Assembly: GCA_905250075.1 (NCBI GenBank)
Contig: CAJNOP010000188.1
Location: 25,390 to 89,389, forward strand
DNA: 64,000 bases
Source: Rotaria sp. Silwood1
Taxonomy: Eukaryota; Rotifera; Eurotatoria; Philodinida; Philodinidae
Reading direction: 5' to 3'
Shown: positions 1 to 11,383 of the stretch, one piece after another
How positions within the stretch are numbered: position 1 is the stretch's first letter
Layout of the letters: every line of letters begins with the position of its first letter
Made by a program: the position numbers and the translations under genes
Notes under the pieces: model-generated
What the model was told of the DNA's origin: nothing
What the model saw: only the letters and a program-made list of their open reading frames with translations
Databases searched by the model: none

Positions 1-41
1 CAAAAAACTAATTTCGCATTTTTTTAATACTTTGCATAAAG

Positions 42-160
42 ATGTCTCGTATTCGACAGCGACCTTCAAGCTACATGACACTACCAGTGAAAAGGAAGAA
101 GGTGAGACGAAGGCCAATCGTCACGTAAATGCATACGTCTCAGTAGCATCTGATTAAAAA
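42..160 (+). CDS. Possible C-terminal exon of an unidentified gene entering from the left
   Basis: A frame open from the GATGTC at about 41 to a TAA at about 158-160 encodes roughly 38 residues (begins DVSYSTATFKL, ends NAYVSVASD). It follows a T-rich stretch and an AAAG that could be a 3' splice site. The block is richer in G and C than its AT-rich surroundings, which is the only real argument for coding. I see no recognisable domain, and upstream exons would lie outside the window. A competing short ATG frame (MSRIRQRPSSYM, 28 codons) overlaps it. This is a weak call and could be chance. Confidence 0.25.
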
Positions 161-1958
161 GAAGAGAACGTTTTAGGACGGGATTGCAATGCACATGAGA
201 CAATGTTTTCTGTTTTATTCGATTTCAAAAAACTGAAATATATAAAGAATGCATTTTTTAGTCAACGTCTTCAATGTATCAAGTACGTTGAAAAAATAGT
301 GTTCTGATATAATGAAAAATTTATCAGAGCAGCTGTATGTTTGGTGAAATCTGTTACTCATGAATAGACTCATCGTACTGTCGTTATTCATAAATTAAGC
401 AAAAAGTATCAAAGTTATTTAAGTTGAAAAATATCTTATGCAGGCATGATATTGATTTATATTGTTATGCTTAAATACCAATACTAGGGCACTCATAAAT
501 ACGTTCGATTATGAAAAAGCCGAAGAACAAAAATTGAAATCATGAAGCGATACTTCGCTTACGTTTTCAAAAATCGAAACAGAAAATTAAAATTGTACCT
601 CATTGTGATCGATACTAGATTCTACTACAGTGATCAAAAAGAGAAGAAAAAAGACTACTATATCACATATTTTATTTGAAATGTTGATTATATTAAAATA
701 AATCAGAGAATAGTGGCTCTTTATTCATTAATGATAAAAATGGATTCGGTGACCGAATTTACTCAGTTCAGGTCAGAACCGGCAACCGGATATGATCATC
801 AGATTTCTGCGTCCAAGTTCCTACCGTTGTCCGGATTTGTCTGGTCGGAAACGGTGACTTTTCTGCGAGTTTTCAACAGGAATCTTTGGATCTGATCGCT
901 GAAACTATTGATCTGGAAATGAAAATTATCATTTATCGTGTCAAAAAAATCTGACTTTTTACTACTAATCCAATTGACATTTGCAAGAAACGCAATGACA
1001 ATAACTAATAGAACGCATGATTACAATTATAGTATTGAGCTGAATCAGTCAAAATCAATTCATACACTACTATTTATCTTGAAAAAATGCTACATAATAT
1101 ATAGATATTATGATTTGAGCTATCGTATAGAATAAAATAACAGTTTTACACTAATCCTCACTGATAAAAATATGAAAATTGTTAAATTAATAAATCAATG
1201 TTGTATACAGGCTTAAGTACTATTTTTGAAAGTTATTCAACTTGTTCAAACAATGTATTGTGTAATTTAAATTTTATTTTTCTTTTCGATGATTTGAAAC
1301 ACTGTTTAATTTCAGAATATTGATAAAGATACATCATTTGTCATTAAAATTATATTGACATTTCAGAATTGTATGCAAGAGAAAGAGAGAAAGATTTGTT
1401 GATTTTTTTTTAATGAATAATCTAATTGTGTACATACGTTTTAAACATTGTCTTTCAATTGAAATTGTTTTTCGACTTGCTACTCCTATCAAAAAGAGTG
1501 ACAAGGTGTAACTGATTCTAATAAGTTTCAATTTCATCTTTCATTCAGGAGAAGAAGCATCATTCTTCTCTAGAATGAACTTGTATTACTTTCATCATCA
1601 TTCAACATATGCCAACAAATAAATTTATATTCAATTGAACTGAATTGTTACCACATTGTAATCAGAACAAAAGAAAAACAACGACAAATATGTATTTTAT
1701 CTGAAGATTTTTACTAAATCTAATCAATGATACAGATACAAGATAATTATTTTACTTTGTGTATCAATTGTATTAAACAATGTTTATAAATCTTAATTAC
1801 ATGTAACATCAAATTTTAATTAGAAATAAACAATATAAATCTCGATTTAAAAAGAAACGAGACTACAAATAAAAAAACGAAAATAAAACACCAGTCACGT
1901 CCTTTCTATAAGAACGGAAAAAATAAAAAAAAAACATCTGATTGTCATTAATACAAAA
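161..1958. other. Intergenic, no gene recognised
   Basis: AT-rich sequence between the possible left-edge exon and the 3' end of the adhesion gene. Short open frames here start from non-ATG codons or are low-complexity. A slightly GC-richer patch at 735-890 with repeated CCGG/TCCGG words looks like repeat debris, not coding sequence. Confidence 0.5.
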
Positions 1959-4900
1959 TTATTTGTTTTCTTGTCTTTCTTCATCACGTAATGGCTTTTG
2001 AGCGTTTACAGTAGGCCTAAATAGAAAATTTTTTTAATATTATTACATGATAATTAATTATTTTTACTGTTGAATTAAGTTGTTTCTTTCACTAAAATAC
2101 AAACATGAATAAATATAAAATTCGAATATTAATAAAATATAACCTGGGGGAAGCTGGACCCAAATTAGGTGGATTTTCATGATTCTGATTTAATGTAACT
2201 CGGCTTCGATTGACGATAAAGATAATAATAATAATAGCAACAATGACAATAATACTCGATACTGTTCCAATAATAACCCATTTACTTGGGAATCGATTTT
2301 TAGATCGTTTATCGGACAAATGTGAACGAGGATCTAGAATTAAATGCATATTACATGAATATTATTGATATATTTTTTTTTATCTGATAAAAATGACTAC
2401 TACAGATACTACAACTAGAAAACTCAATTCTTCTATATGAAAATGAAAAGATGCACTTGATCTATAAGCCAAATCTCTGTCTGCAAGAAAGAATATATTA
2501 ATATCATCAAATAAATTAATCATAATACTGACTTACCAATACGTGATCTACTAGTTTTCTTTGAAATTGTTTGTTCACCTACACCAGCTTCATTTAATAG
2601 ACGAACTCGAATTAAATAATTTGTATCTGACTGAAGTCCTTTCAATTCAAATTCACTAATCAATGGTTCAACTTGTATTGCAGGACTCCATTGTTCTACT
2701 ACATTTACACCACGAACCTAAAAGCAAAATAAATATATGATAAAAATTTCATCGAACATATTTACAAGATCTTTAAAAGACAAAAGAAAACATGTAGCCA
2801 CATTAGCAAAAATACTGAACTTTGGGTACCCGAAAAATACAGTACCATCAGTATCTTATTGATACTTGAGCGGATATCGTATCGAAAACTGTTCTAGTAT
2901 ATAGATCCTTGAAAGTATCCGTAAGGCTTTTGTTCCAGTACTTCCTAAAAACTTGACATTCAACATTGAATATGTTTTTTTTTTAGGTTAGATAACTGAG
3001 CAATCAGAAGCATCGCATTTTCTCAGACACAAATACTTATTAAGTGTTCAACAGTATTCAAGTAAGGAAATGTACTGGTGCCATACTGGTTCTAGGATAT
3101 CTCTTCGAATATTCTAAACTCAGCACTTTTACTACGAAAGCAAAGTTCAATAACTTCGCAATTAGATATAACTAGTTCAGGTAATAATTTGCATCATGAT
3201 ATTGTTTATTCGTTTGACAAAACAATGATACTGATCTTGATCTTAGCTCCAATGTGACTGAAATTCGTTTGCTCAGATCTATTACAGAGTTGAATAAACT
3301 TACTTTAGCATAAGATATTTCAGCTCGTGAAATAGGGGAACCACCATCAGATTCAATAATCCATTTAATTAAACAAGATTGATCATCAAGACATGATATA
3401 TCTGATGAAAGAATTTTAAATTGTGGAACTTGTCGATCAAATGTTTTCAATTGATAAGGTATAGAAAGAGACCCTTGTCCAGCACGAGATTTTGCCATTA
3501 TTTGTATTCGATATAAAGTTGATGGTTGAAGAGATTCAATAATAAGAGATTGAGGTTCATTCGATGCAGCTAGAATTTACGAATAATCAATAACAAAAAA
3601 TAGAGTTTTTTTTTTTCTTCATTTTTTACCTGGAAAAGTGAGTGTTTTAAGTGAATTAGGAACACCAATTTGCTCATAATTAACTAAATATTCAAGTAAA
3701 GGTAGACCACCTATTTCCAATGGTGGTTGAATATTTAATTGAATTGAATTTGATCTTGGTTTAACTTCAACTACACGAACTTGTTGAGGAGGTTCAGCAC
3801 GTCGAAGACTTATTGAATATCTTTCTATTCGAGGATTAATAGCACGACATTCGAAAATGAAACCAAAATCTTGTTCCAATGGATTATACTATATAAAAAT
3901 TATTCGACAAAGAAAAAAAAAATAATATAGAAAGAAAGATATTTACTGTTAATTGTGTTTCATAAAGTGTTGGACCAATTTGTCTAGTTAATATATCGAT
4001 TACTTGTGGATCATTATCTTGTATAAGTACATGACCACCATCGATATCTTTTAATCTTCGAATCATTCTTATCCATTGAATTGTTGGAGGAGGATAACTA
4101 TCAAATTGACATTTCATAATTGCTAAAAAAGAAATAATGAAACAAATAAAATTTATCTTTTATAAATTGAGATTTTTACCTCGATAGTTAGGAACGCTGA
4201 ATATAACAGGTTTATCTGGTCCCATGAAAACAGGTTTATCTAAAATGAATAATGAATAAATAGAAAAGAATTATTTGAAGATTTTAAATTACATTCAACA
4301 AAAAGATTAGCAATAGTTGATGTAATATCGGCTAGATTTTTTGCTAAACATGTATAATTTCCATGATGTTCTCGACGTACAGGATCAAAACGTAATTCAA
4401 CAAAACGATTCAATGCTAATTGACTAACATCAATCGATATACCGTTGATAGGCTATGAACAAAAATAATAAATATTTAATAATCTTTTCTTATTGTATTT
4501 AGAAATGTGTAGTTTCGGTATAAATACGGAAAGAAATTCAAAAAAAATATTACTATAATGCATCAAAGTTTTCTTTTGATCTGAATCCGATCAACGTTAA
4601 ATTTTCAGATCCGAACTCGATAAACTCTTATCATTGGGACACGAACAGTCACAAGCATCCTAATGATACTAGAATTGATGTTCACTGAAACTTAGATCCT
4701 CAATTCCATTTGAATCTTACTTGTACAGGAGTACCATCAATAAGAACCCATTCCAAAGTGAGACTTTCTGCTGAACCACGTAAAACACGACAAGTAAAAA
4801 CTGCTCGTTGTGGTGGAGTAGTTTCATCGAGATTAATTTTTATTGGAGGAATAGGTGCAAGACGAGGTGGAACTAGAAAATATCATAAAAAAGAAAAGAT

Positions 4901-6208
4901 AACTTTATTAATTTTGAATTGTTTATTTTTTTTTTACCAATAACATTAAGCATATATTCAGCTCGTTGTCCACGTCGATCATAATCATTAAATGCTTGAC
5001 ATGAATATCGACCATTATCTGTTTCATCAACATAATTAATAACTAATGTATTTCCACGAACAATAAATTTTGATATTACATTTGTACCAATTGGAACATC
5101 CTATTAAAATAATTATTACAAATACTTATTGGTTTTTTTTCTTTTCTCTATTATAAAATTTCAAAATACAAACTTGTCCATAAAACCAAAGAATTTGTGG
5201 TGGAGGCATACCACCTGCTTCACAAATTAAAGTAGCAGTTTGTTTTTCAACAGCACACGGAGCTGCACAAACAATTCTTGGTGATGTTATAGGTTCTAAA
5301 ATATTTTATTAGCAAAAAAGAAATATTCTTTTGATACTAGTGTATGTGTTTGTTTTTTGAATGACATACGAGCAATAATAACTTGAATAGGATAATCTTT
5401 TGATTCTCCTGTTTCAAGTACATCAGCTTGACACCAAAATAGATCATTATCAGCTAATGAAACTCGATTAATTTTTAAACCATCATTACTTCGTTCATAA
5501 TTTGATGATATTAAACGAGTTTTATCACGTCCTTTAAACCAAGATACTTCAGCAGATGGATTTGCTAATACTCGACATTTAATTAATACAGCTGAATCTA
5601 ATTCAGCATATTGAATTGGTTCACCCAAAAATGTTATCGGAACTAAAAAAGGAATAAACAAAAAGTCATTAAACAATTGTTTTGTTTCTGCATGAAATCT
5701 TAACCTTTAACATTAATTTGTAAAGTTCGTATTAATGGTCGTCCAGCTAGATCCGATCCTAAACATTCCCATATTCCTTGATCACTTCGTGTTAAATTTC
5801 TTATGCGCAATCTTAATCCATATGTCTGACGTTCGACTGTCACTCTATATAAAAATAGTTAGATGAAAGAAATAAAATATTGATATGCTTAATTTACCTT
5901 TCAGTTTCATCTTCTTTGATGTCAATTTGCAATGGAGATCTCCAAGTAGCTGAAATAACGAATAATATAACATTCAATAGAAAATGAACAATAACACAGA
6001 CCAACTCGAGTATTTGGTAATCCAGTGCATGAAGCAACAAATGATTTAAATTGATCACGTAACACTATTGCTTCTGATGGTTTTATAACCAATTGACCAT
6101 ATATATTATCAATGAAATAAATCACTGAAGTGAATATTGTAAACATGATTTCTACTTGATAAAAAATAACTTACTCAACAATATTAAAATACGTGTCATT
6201 CTTTGCAT
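1959..6208 (-). CDS. NCAM/Fasciclin-2-like cell adhesion molecule (5 Ig + 2 FN3), multi-exon
   Basis: Probable homophilic cell-surface adhesion protein. Reading the minus strand and removing GT-AG introns gives a start at 6208 (or 6199), a hydrophobic signal peptide (MQRMTRILILLMIYF...), five Ig domains and two FN3 domains, the layout of NCAM and Fas2. Ig cysteine landmarks: SCTG/WECLG (Ig1), IKCRVLANPS/FWCQAD (Ig2), LICEAGG/YSCQAF (Ig3), FTCRVL/NYTCLAK (Ig4), MKCQFDSYPPP/FECRAI (Ig5). FN3-1 begins PPQQVRVVEVKP, and FN3-2 includes SRAEISYAKV joined to VRGVNVVEQW. Exon 1 is 6208-6175 and joins 6124 in phase. Most introns are about 50 nt, but those at about 4453-4726 and 2718-3304 are much longer. 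The last common exon ends at 2537. Two phase-compatible 3' ends follow: 2480-2380 (GPI-like) or 2333-2144 plus 2016-1959 (transmembrane). The family assignment is firm; the exact exon ends are read by eye. Confidence 0.88.
2144..2333 (-). CDS. Alternative penultimate exon: transmembrane segment of the adhesion gene
   Basis: The acceptor TTCTAG precedes 2333. From the same donor (after 2537) the join is in phase and reads RIDPRSHLSDKRSKNRF, then a transmembrane helix rich in Ile and Val (VIIGTVSSIIVIVAIIIIIF), then the stop-transfer NRSR and a short polar stretch ending NLGPASPR. The donor CAG-GTTATA joins the last exon 2016-1959 (PTVNAQKPLRDEERQENK, then TAA). The cytoplasmic tail is only about 45 residues, short for NCAM-140/180. 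Confidence 0.7.
2380..2480 (-). CDS. Alternative terminal exon: GPI-type C-terminus of the adhesion gene
   Basis: The 3' splice site CTTGCAG precedes 2480. Joined to the donor after 2537 (ATTG then GTAAGT), it continues in frame as RIDRDLAYRSSASFHFH, then a hydrophobic tail (LSFLVVVSVVVIFIR), then TAA at 2382-2380. Small residues (SSA) followed by a spacer and a terminal hydrophobic run with no cytoplasmic tail is the pattern of a GPI-anchor signal. In vertebrate NCAM and fly Fas2, GPI and transmembrane forms also arise from alternative 3' exons. A very short-tailed membrane protein is the alternative reading. Confidence 0.65.
2718..3304 (-). repeat. Oversized intron with probable inserted repeat
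   Basis: The intron splitting FN3-2 is about 587 nt while neighbouring introns are about 50 nt. Its core (about 2800-3130) has a GGGTACCC palindrome and TATCGTATCG-like words that do not resemble the flanking intron ends. The simplest reading is insertion of a non-coding mobile element into a formerly short intron. The precise ends and family are not visible. Confidence 0.35.
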
Positions 6209-8971
6209 TTGTTGTTCTTTCGAACTTAACAACTATTCTTTTTTTTCTTTTATATCTGACAAATACAAACGTGCCTAAAATAACATTTCTTAATATAAAT
6301 ATGTATCAAAATGATTTAAATTAATATTTCGAAACCAAGAATTATTATAAGATTAGATATTTTTATTTTGATATAGAAGACAAAAGAACGATTAAATGAT
6401 TTCTCATGTATTGAATATCAAAAATTTAAAGAATGTTTTCTTAGAATAAACTATAGTAGGTATGACAAACTATATTATATTTGTTCCCTTCATTCAACAA
6501 CTAATCTATGGTCATCTTCAATAAATTATTCGTATAACCTCGTTCTACAAGCATACAAACCATTATTCTTATCGTATCTTGTGATCGAACAAAAATTTTG
6601 ATTTATTAAGAACTCACTCAATTTACCTTCTTCTTCATCCGCTACTCGTGATTATACAGCCGATATATGTCCATCATTTTTCGTTTCTATAAACGATTAA
6701 AGTCAACAAACGTGTACAACATCATTACAACAATGAATTGTGTTTAATTTTATATTTATTATATCGGATACGTTAATACATTCGAACGAAACTAATTGGA
6801 GTAATATTTACATAGCTATGATTATTCGATATTACAGATTGAATTTAAACTTTCGATACGAATATTGATCAACATTTGTTTATACTTACTTTGATATAAA
6901 TGATGGCGCTAGTCTCTTTCGTTGTTGTTATTTCTTATACATATGACCTCGGCTTCAACACCACTCGCCAACTTCACCATCGTAAAATTCAGTCTTTTTT
7001 TTCTTTCTGTCGTTCGTGTTACTTTATTTTTTTTTTCGTTCGTCTATGTTCTTGTGTCAATAGAGACACACTTCTTTCTATTCTCTCACCTTCATCGGAC
7101 AACGATAACTCATGGATGAGTACAAAAAAAAAAATACAATACTGATTTTATTGCAAAGAAGTATGAATGACCTTCAATAGCTAAAAAAATAATACCAAAT
7201 AAAACAAAGTGATCAGATATTTGATCTTCCATAATGAAAATTTTGAATTGATTAAAGTGTTTTATTTTTCAGATAGAAAAATAAAATTCGCTCAATGAAA
7301 TAAAGACAATCAATTAAGAAAAATTTTCCACTATTGTCTACTGATAAGATAAGACTGTTTTTATTAGAAAAATTATTTTTTGAATTGAAGAAATTTGTAA
7401 AATGTTCCCAATCATAAGTTGTTATCCTATCGTAATAATTATTTTAATTATTGAACTCATTCACATTAATTAAAAAGATCTATAAAAACTTTTTATGGAA
7501 TTATCAGAGGCTAAATTTTTTTATTGACGTATCCTACTAAATAATTAGCAACATTTTCTTTATATGTATTAAATACCAAAGAATTCTCTGTAAAAAAAAA
7601 AAACCTATCTCTTATTGTGTAAAACATTAGACACGGTAGTTAAATCACATTGATATTGATCATAATCCAAGTAGCTTTATGAAACATCTATTGAATAGTG
7701 CTATCTTTCTAAACAATACAATATGATAAATTGCGATTAGAACTTGGACCAATTGTGATATTTTACGACCATTCAAAATATTGTTGATTATAGAAATCGA
7801 TATACTCTCCTATAATAGGTTTCTATTGAATAATACCAATAATGGGTTTATACATGTGATATAACATTAAGTTGATGAGAACACTGAAAAATTAAACTCT
7901 TTATTCTGATCCACGTCCATAATTTTCAAATTTTAGTGATTGATGAATTCTCAAATTAAAAATACTCTTTGACTCAAATGGTAGATCATTTGTTTGAATA
8001 AAATTTCGTATTAAGAATAAGTGATAACAATCAACAAACAATGTGAAATGACAGTATATTCTGCATAAAATAGATGAATAAGATTTCTTACATCGATTCC
8101 TTTATAAAGGTCCTAGAAGATATCTATAAGATACAGGCAAAGACATTTCAATTTTATTTTTCTAAGCCAATTTTTTTTTTATTTTCGTACGAATAGTATC
8201 GACAGTAACGGTCATAATTTGATCACAAAAAATGTATGAGACTTTACAGTTGAAATTTGTACTAACAAGCTAAACGCTTCTCACTTATGTGAAAATTCAC
8301 TTTGTCTTCATCAATGATAAATAACAGTAAAAGAAATCAGTATTTAAGAAACTGATAGTTTTGATTGAAGAAATATCATTCGCTGACGTAAATATACGTA
8401 TTTTAATTGAAATCAATCTTTTAACCGAGTTTAACAGAAAACAACCAAATGTTGATTTGTTCTATTTCAATATGAAAAACTTTACGAGCATTTGCGCATT
8501 TGATTATTTGCATTTTCAAACATATGACAATCAATTCTAATACACTATTTATCAAGTATTATATATCAGTAGCAACAAAACAAAAGTATCACATATCCAT
8601 AGGAAAGACATCAAAAATATCGAAGACGTCACGTTCACCTTTAATGAAAGAGATGTTAATCCTTTTTAAATCTCAATCGAATGACGTCACACTTGTTGAT
8701 ATCGCTTTTGAGTTCCTATTACTTAGTTGAATATATTACCTTGATTATTAAACATAATGAAAATATTTTCAATATCTTATTATGCGAAAGTTTTATTTGC
8801 ATTTCAATAATCACTCTTTGTTTTAAAGCATAACCAATCAAAATGTAAACATATTCCTGATTCAATATACTAGTAACTTAGAAAAAGAAATCTTCCATAC
8901 AAAAAACATTCAATCGTTCATATCATAATGTAAGCCAATTTCATACAAACTATAAATCTATGTGATATATA
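6209..8971. other. Intergenic, no gene recognised
   Basis: A region of 2.8 kb lying upstream of the adhesion gene and downstream of the oxidase gene. It probably includes the adhesion gene promoter. Pyrimidine-rich tracts at 6985-7040 open long but low-complexity frames that I do not consider genes. An ATG frame at about 8500-8730 (76 codons) has no recognisable features. Confidence 0.5.
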
Positions 8972-10888
8972 TCATGGTTCAGTTTGATTTGATGAAGACA
9001 CTAAGGGCGTTGGTGATCTGTAAGATATTTGACTTCGTGTTCCACATATACTAAAACTTGTTGAGGGTGATTGAATAAGGCCTTCATATCGTCCATTTCG
9101 TTCTACAGAAAAGACGATAGCCATGCCTGGCCAAAGATGCCATTCCATGTGACAATGGAACAACCATGGACCTGGATTGTTTGCAGTAAATCGAAAGACA
9201 ACATAACTTACACGTGGTACATTAAATGAATCACCTACACTAAGGACAGGCGGTGTTGAGTTAAGAGGGGGTAAAATAGTATTATAGTCAAATTGTTTCA
9301 GATATTTTCGTGTATGATTACATTTCATCGATTCTGGAATGGGAATTTTGCCTGCAGCTATAAAATCAACTACATATCCATGCAGATGCCAAGGATGCAA
9401 TTGTGGATCATAATTAATCATTAACACTTCATAGGTTTGACCATATTCAAAATGTTGAATATGAGTTGCATGAATATTGTTAACACGACCAGGTTTTTCG
9501 TTTGCAAGAACATGTTTAAATGTACCATCGAAGAAATTAGCATGAAGTAAAGGTTCTTTTGGTGGCTCGAAAGTTATTCCGTTAACAACCCATTCTTCTA
9601 AAGAATCAATACCAGTACGATTATTCCATTCGACGTGGAATTCAAGTGTAACACGACGAACGGCAGGTGAAGCTAGACGAGGTTTCAATGGTTTTAGATA
9701 TTTAAATTCGAAAAATGAATCATCTGGACCCAAAATAAGATCTTCTATGGAATGAACTGCATGTTTATCAACTTGTAATTTTGAATAAGTAAGTAATGCC
9801 CACGTCCACATGGCTGGTGTTTGTCCAGCAATATTTCCAGAAGGCTGATAGCTATTTCGACTAGCTACATATATAGTATATTTTACCGTTGGATCTTGAT
9901 TACAATCAACAATCAAATCAAGTCGTTGTCCAATAGCAATATGCACCTGAGGAACAGTAATGGGCACGGTTTCAATACTGTCTCGAGCAACAATCGTTAG
10001 ATTATGCTGATCAATCCAGAAACGAAATGGAATACCACTAGCAGCATTAATTAATCTTAAACGTATTTGTTTTCCGTGTGGACATAGAAATTCGTCGGCA
10101 GAATGTGCATTAGGATTGCAAGGTCCAAAAAAAGATGATCGAAGTGGTATACATTGATCAACATGTTCATAACCACAAGCGTCTAGCCAACTACCTTTAT
10201 CAGAACAATTTGACGTACGACAATCAAATGTACCATGTCCATTAATTAAGAAAGAAGTGGGTGGCCATGGATAAACAGGTATATTGCCTCGATAGGCACC
10301 ATACGGACCTTGATATGCAGTCATAATATCAGACCATGTTTCATGATACCATTCTTGTAACATTATAATATAATCGTTTGATCCATAATCATATCGTTGT
10401 TCAATACCATCATGATCAATTATAATTGGACCTATTAATCCATCTGCATATTGTTGAGCATTATGTGAATGATACCAAAATGTTCCTGTTTGTGTTACAT
10501 TAAATTCATGGGTGAATTTTTCATGTGGATTAATAGCACATTGAGTAATGTGTGCTGTACCATCAGCCCACGGATTACTGACCATATGAAGACCATGAAA
10601 ATGAATAGCTGTTCCTTGATCCCGTAACATATTAGTAATATGAATACGAAGTCTATCACCAGACTTTGCTCGAATGAGAGGACCAGGAAAAGGTCGATCA
10701 ACATCCCATGATGAATTAGCATGATGCATAATGGTTACAGATCTAGGATATCCATCAGGATTCGATGGAATACTTCGAACGATGAAATCATATTCGACAA
10801 GAGCTGTTTCAACGACAAGATCATCATAAAATAGAAGCAAGCAGAAAATGAAACGGATGAACATTATTTCTTTTGAGTTCAAGTGCAT
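8972..10888 (-). CDS. Secreted laccase-like multicopper oxidase, single exon
   Basis: Cupredoxin-type multicopper oxidase expected to oxidise phenols, amines or metal ions and reduce O2 to water outside the cell. All four copper-ligand motifs are present: HFHGLH (residues 96-101), WYHSH (138-142), HPWHLHG (498-504) and HCHMEWH (578-584). The residue ten after the type-1 Cys579 is Met589, the axial-ligand position. That is Leu or Phe in many high-potential fungal laccases and Met in plant and bacterial enzymes. A signal peptide follows Met1 or Met9 (MFIRFIFCLLLFY); Met9 at 10864 gives the cleaner signal sequence. The length of 638 aa is normal for the family. The whole reading frame is uninterrupted, unlike most neighbours. 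The block NNPGPWLFHCHMEWH resembles ascomycete laccases, which suggests but does not prove horizontal origin. Confidence 0.93.
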   Translation of the reverse strand: MHLNSKEIMFIRFIFCLLLFYDDLVVETALVEYDFIVRSIPSNPDGYPRSVTIMHHANSSWDVDRPFPGPLIRAKSGDRLRIHITNMLRDQGTAIHFHGLHMVSNPWADGTAHITQCAINPHEKFTHEFNVTQTGTFWYHSHNAQQYADGLIGPIIIDHDGIEQRYDYGSNDYIIMLQEWYHETWSDIMTAYQGPYGAYRGNIPVYPWPPTSFLINGHGTFDCRTSNCSDKGSWLDACGYEHVDQCIPLRSSFFGPCNPNAHSADEFLCPHGKQIRLRLINAASGIPFRFWIDQHNLTIVARDSIETVPITVPQVHIAIGQRLDLIVDCNQDPTVKYTIYVASRNSYQPSGNIAGQTPAMWTWALLTYSKLQVDKHAVHSIEDLILGPDDSFFEFKYLKPLKPRLASPAVRRVTLEFHVEWNNRTGIDSLEEWVVNGITFEPPKEPLLHANFFDGTFKHVLANEKPGRVNNIHATHIQHFEYGQTYEVLMINYDPQLHPWHLHGYVVDFIAAGKIPIPESMKCNHTRKYLKQFDYNTILPPLNSTPPVLSVGDSFNVPRVSYVVFRFTANNPGPWLFHCHMEWHLWPGMAIVFSVERNGRYEGLIQSPSTSFSICGTRSQISYRSPTPLVSSSNQTEP

Positions 10889-11383
10889 TGAGTGATGTAG
10901 TATTGGCTTGTATTGGTTGCTTTCTAAATAATAAAAATTTTGCTAATGTTTAAAACCAATAATTCTATTCGATATAAAAAGCAAAACTGTTTGACAAGAA
11001 AAACGTCACTGTCAGTTCAGCTGAAAGCTGAATATGTATAATAATTAGTTTAAAAGTAATCGATGAAGGTTAGTAGTGCTTCCACATTGATAAGCGACTT
11101 GAACTAATGCTCTACATACCTAAATGTGCACGTTCTTTTTTTGTTTCTATCGTCTAAAGTATGGATATATATATATATATATGCAATTGAAAATGTCTAA
11201 TCCTGTCATCCTTATTAATCTTAAAAGAAAGGATTAAGAATAGTCTGTAGTGTAAAACGTAGAAAAGATTGAAAGTTTCTATCTTCCATATGCAACATGT
11301 TTGACTAGCATCAAGTTAAATATTTTCTACAAAAAAATAATAACCCATGCAATCAATATATAATATTTATTTTCCTTTGAAAT
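10889..11383. other. Upstream region of the oxidase gene
   Basis: AT-rich, no gene seen. A short (AT)n run lies at about 11166-11181. On the minus strand a TTTAG about 40 nt before the oxidase ATG could be the 3' end of a 5'-UTR intron. Confidence 0.35.

Noticed and set aside
6900-7145. Overlapping plus-strand frames of 81 and 65 codons
   Set aside because: Driven by T-rich tracts; residues are mostly Phe, Ser and Leu, with no domain or splice context.
8500-8730. 76-codon plus-strand frame
   Set aside because: No recognisable motif, AT-rich, isolated.
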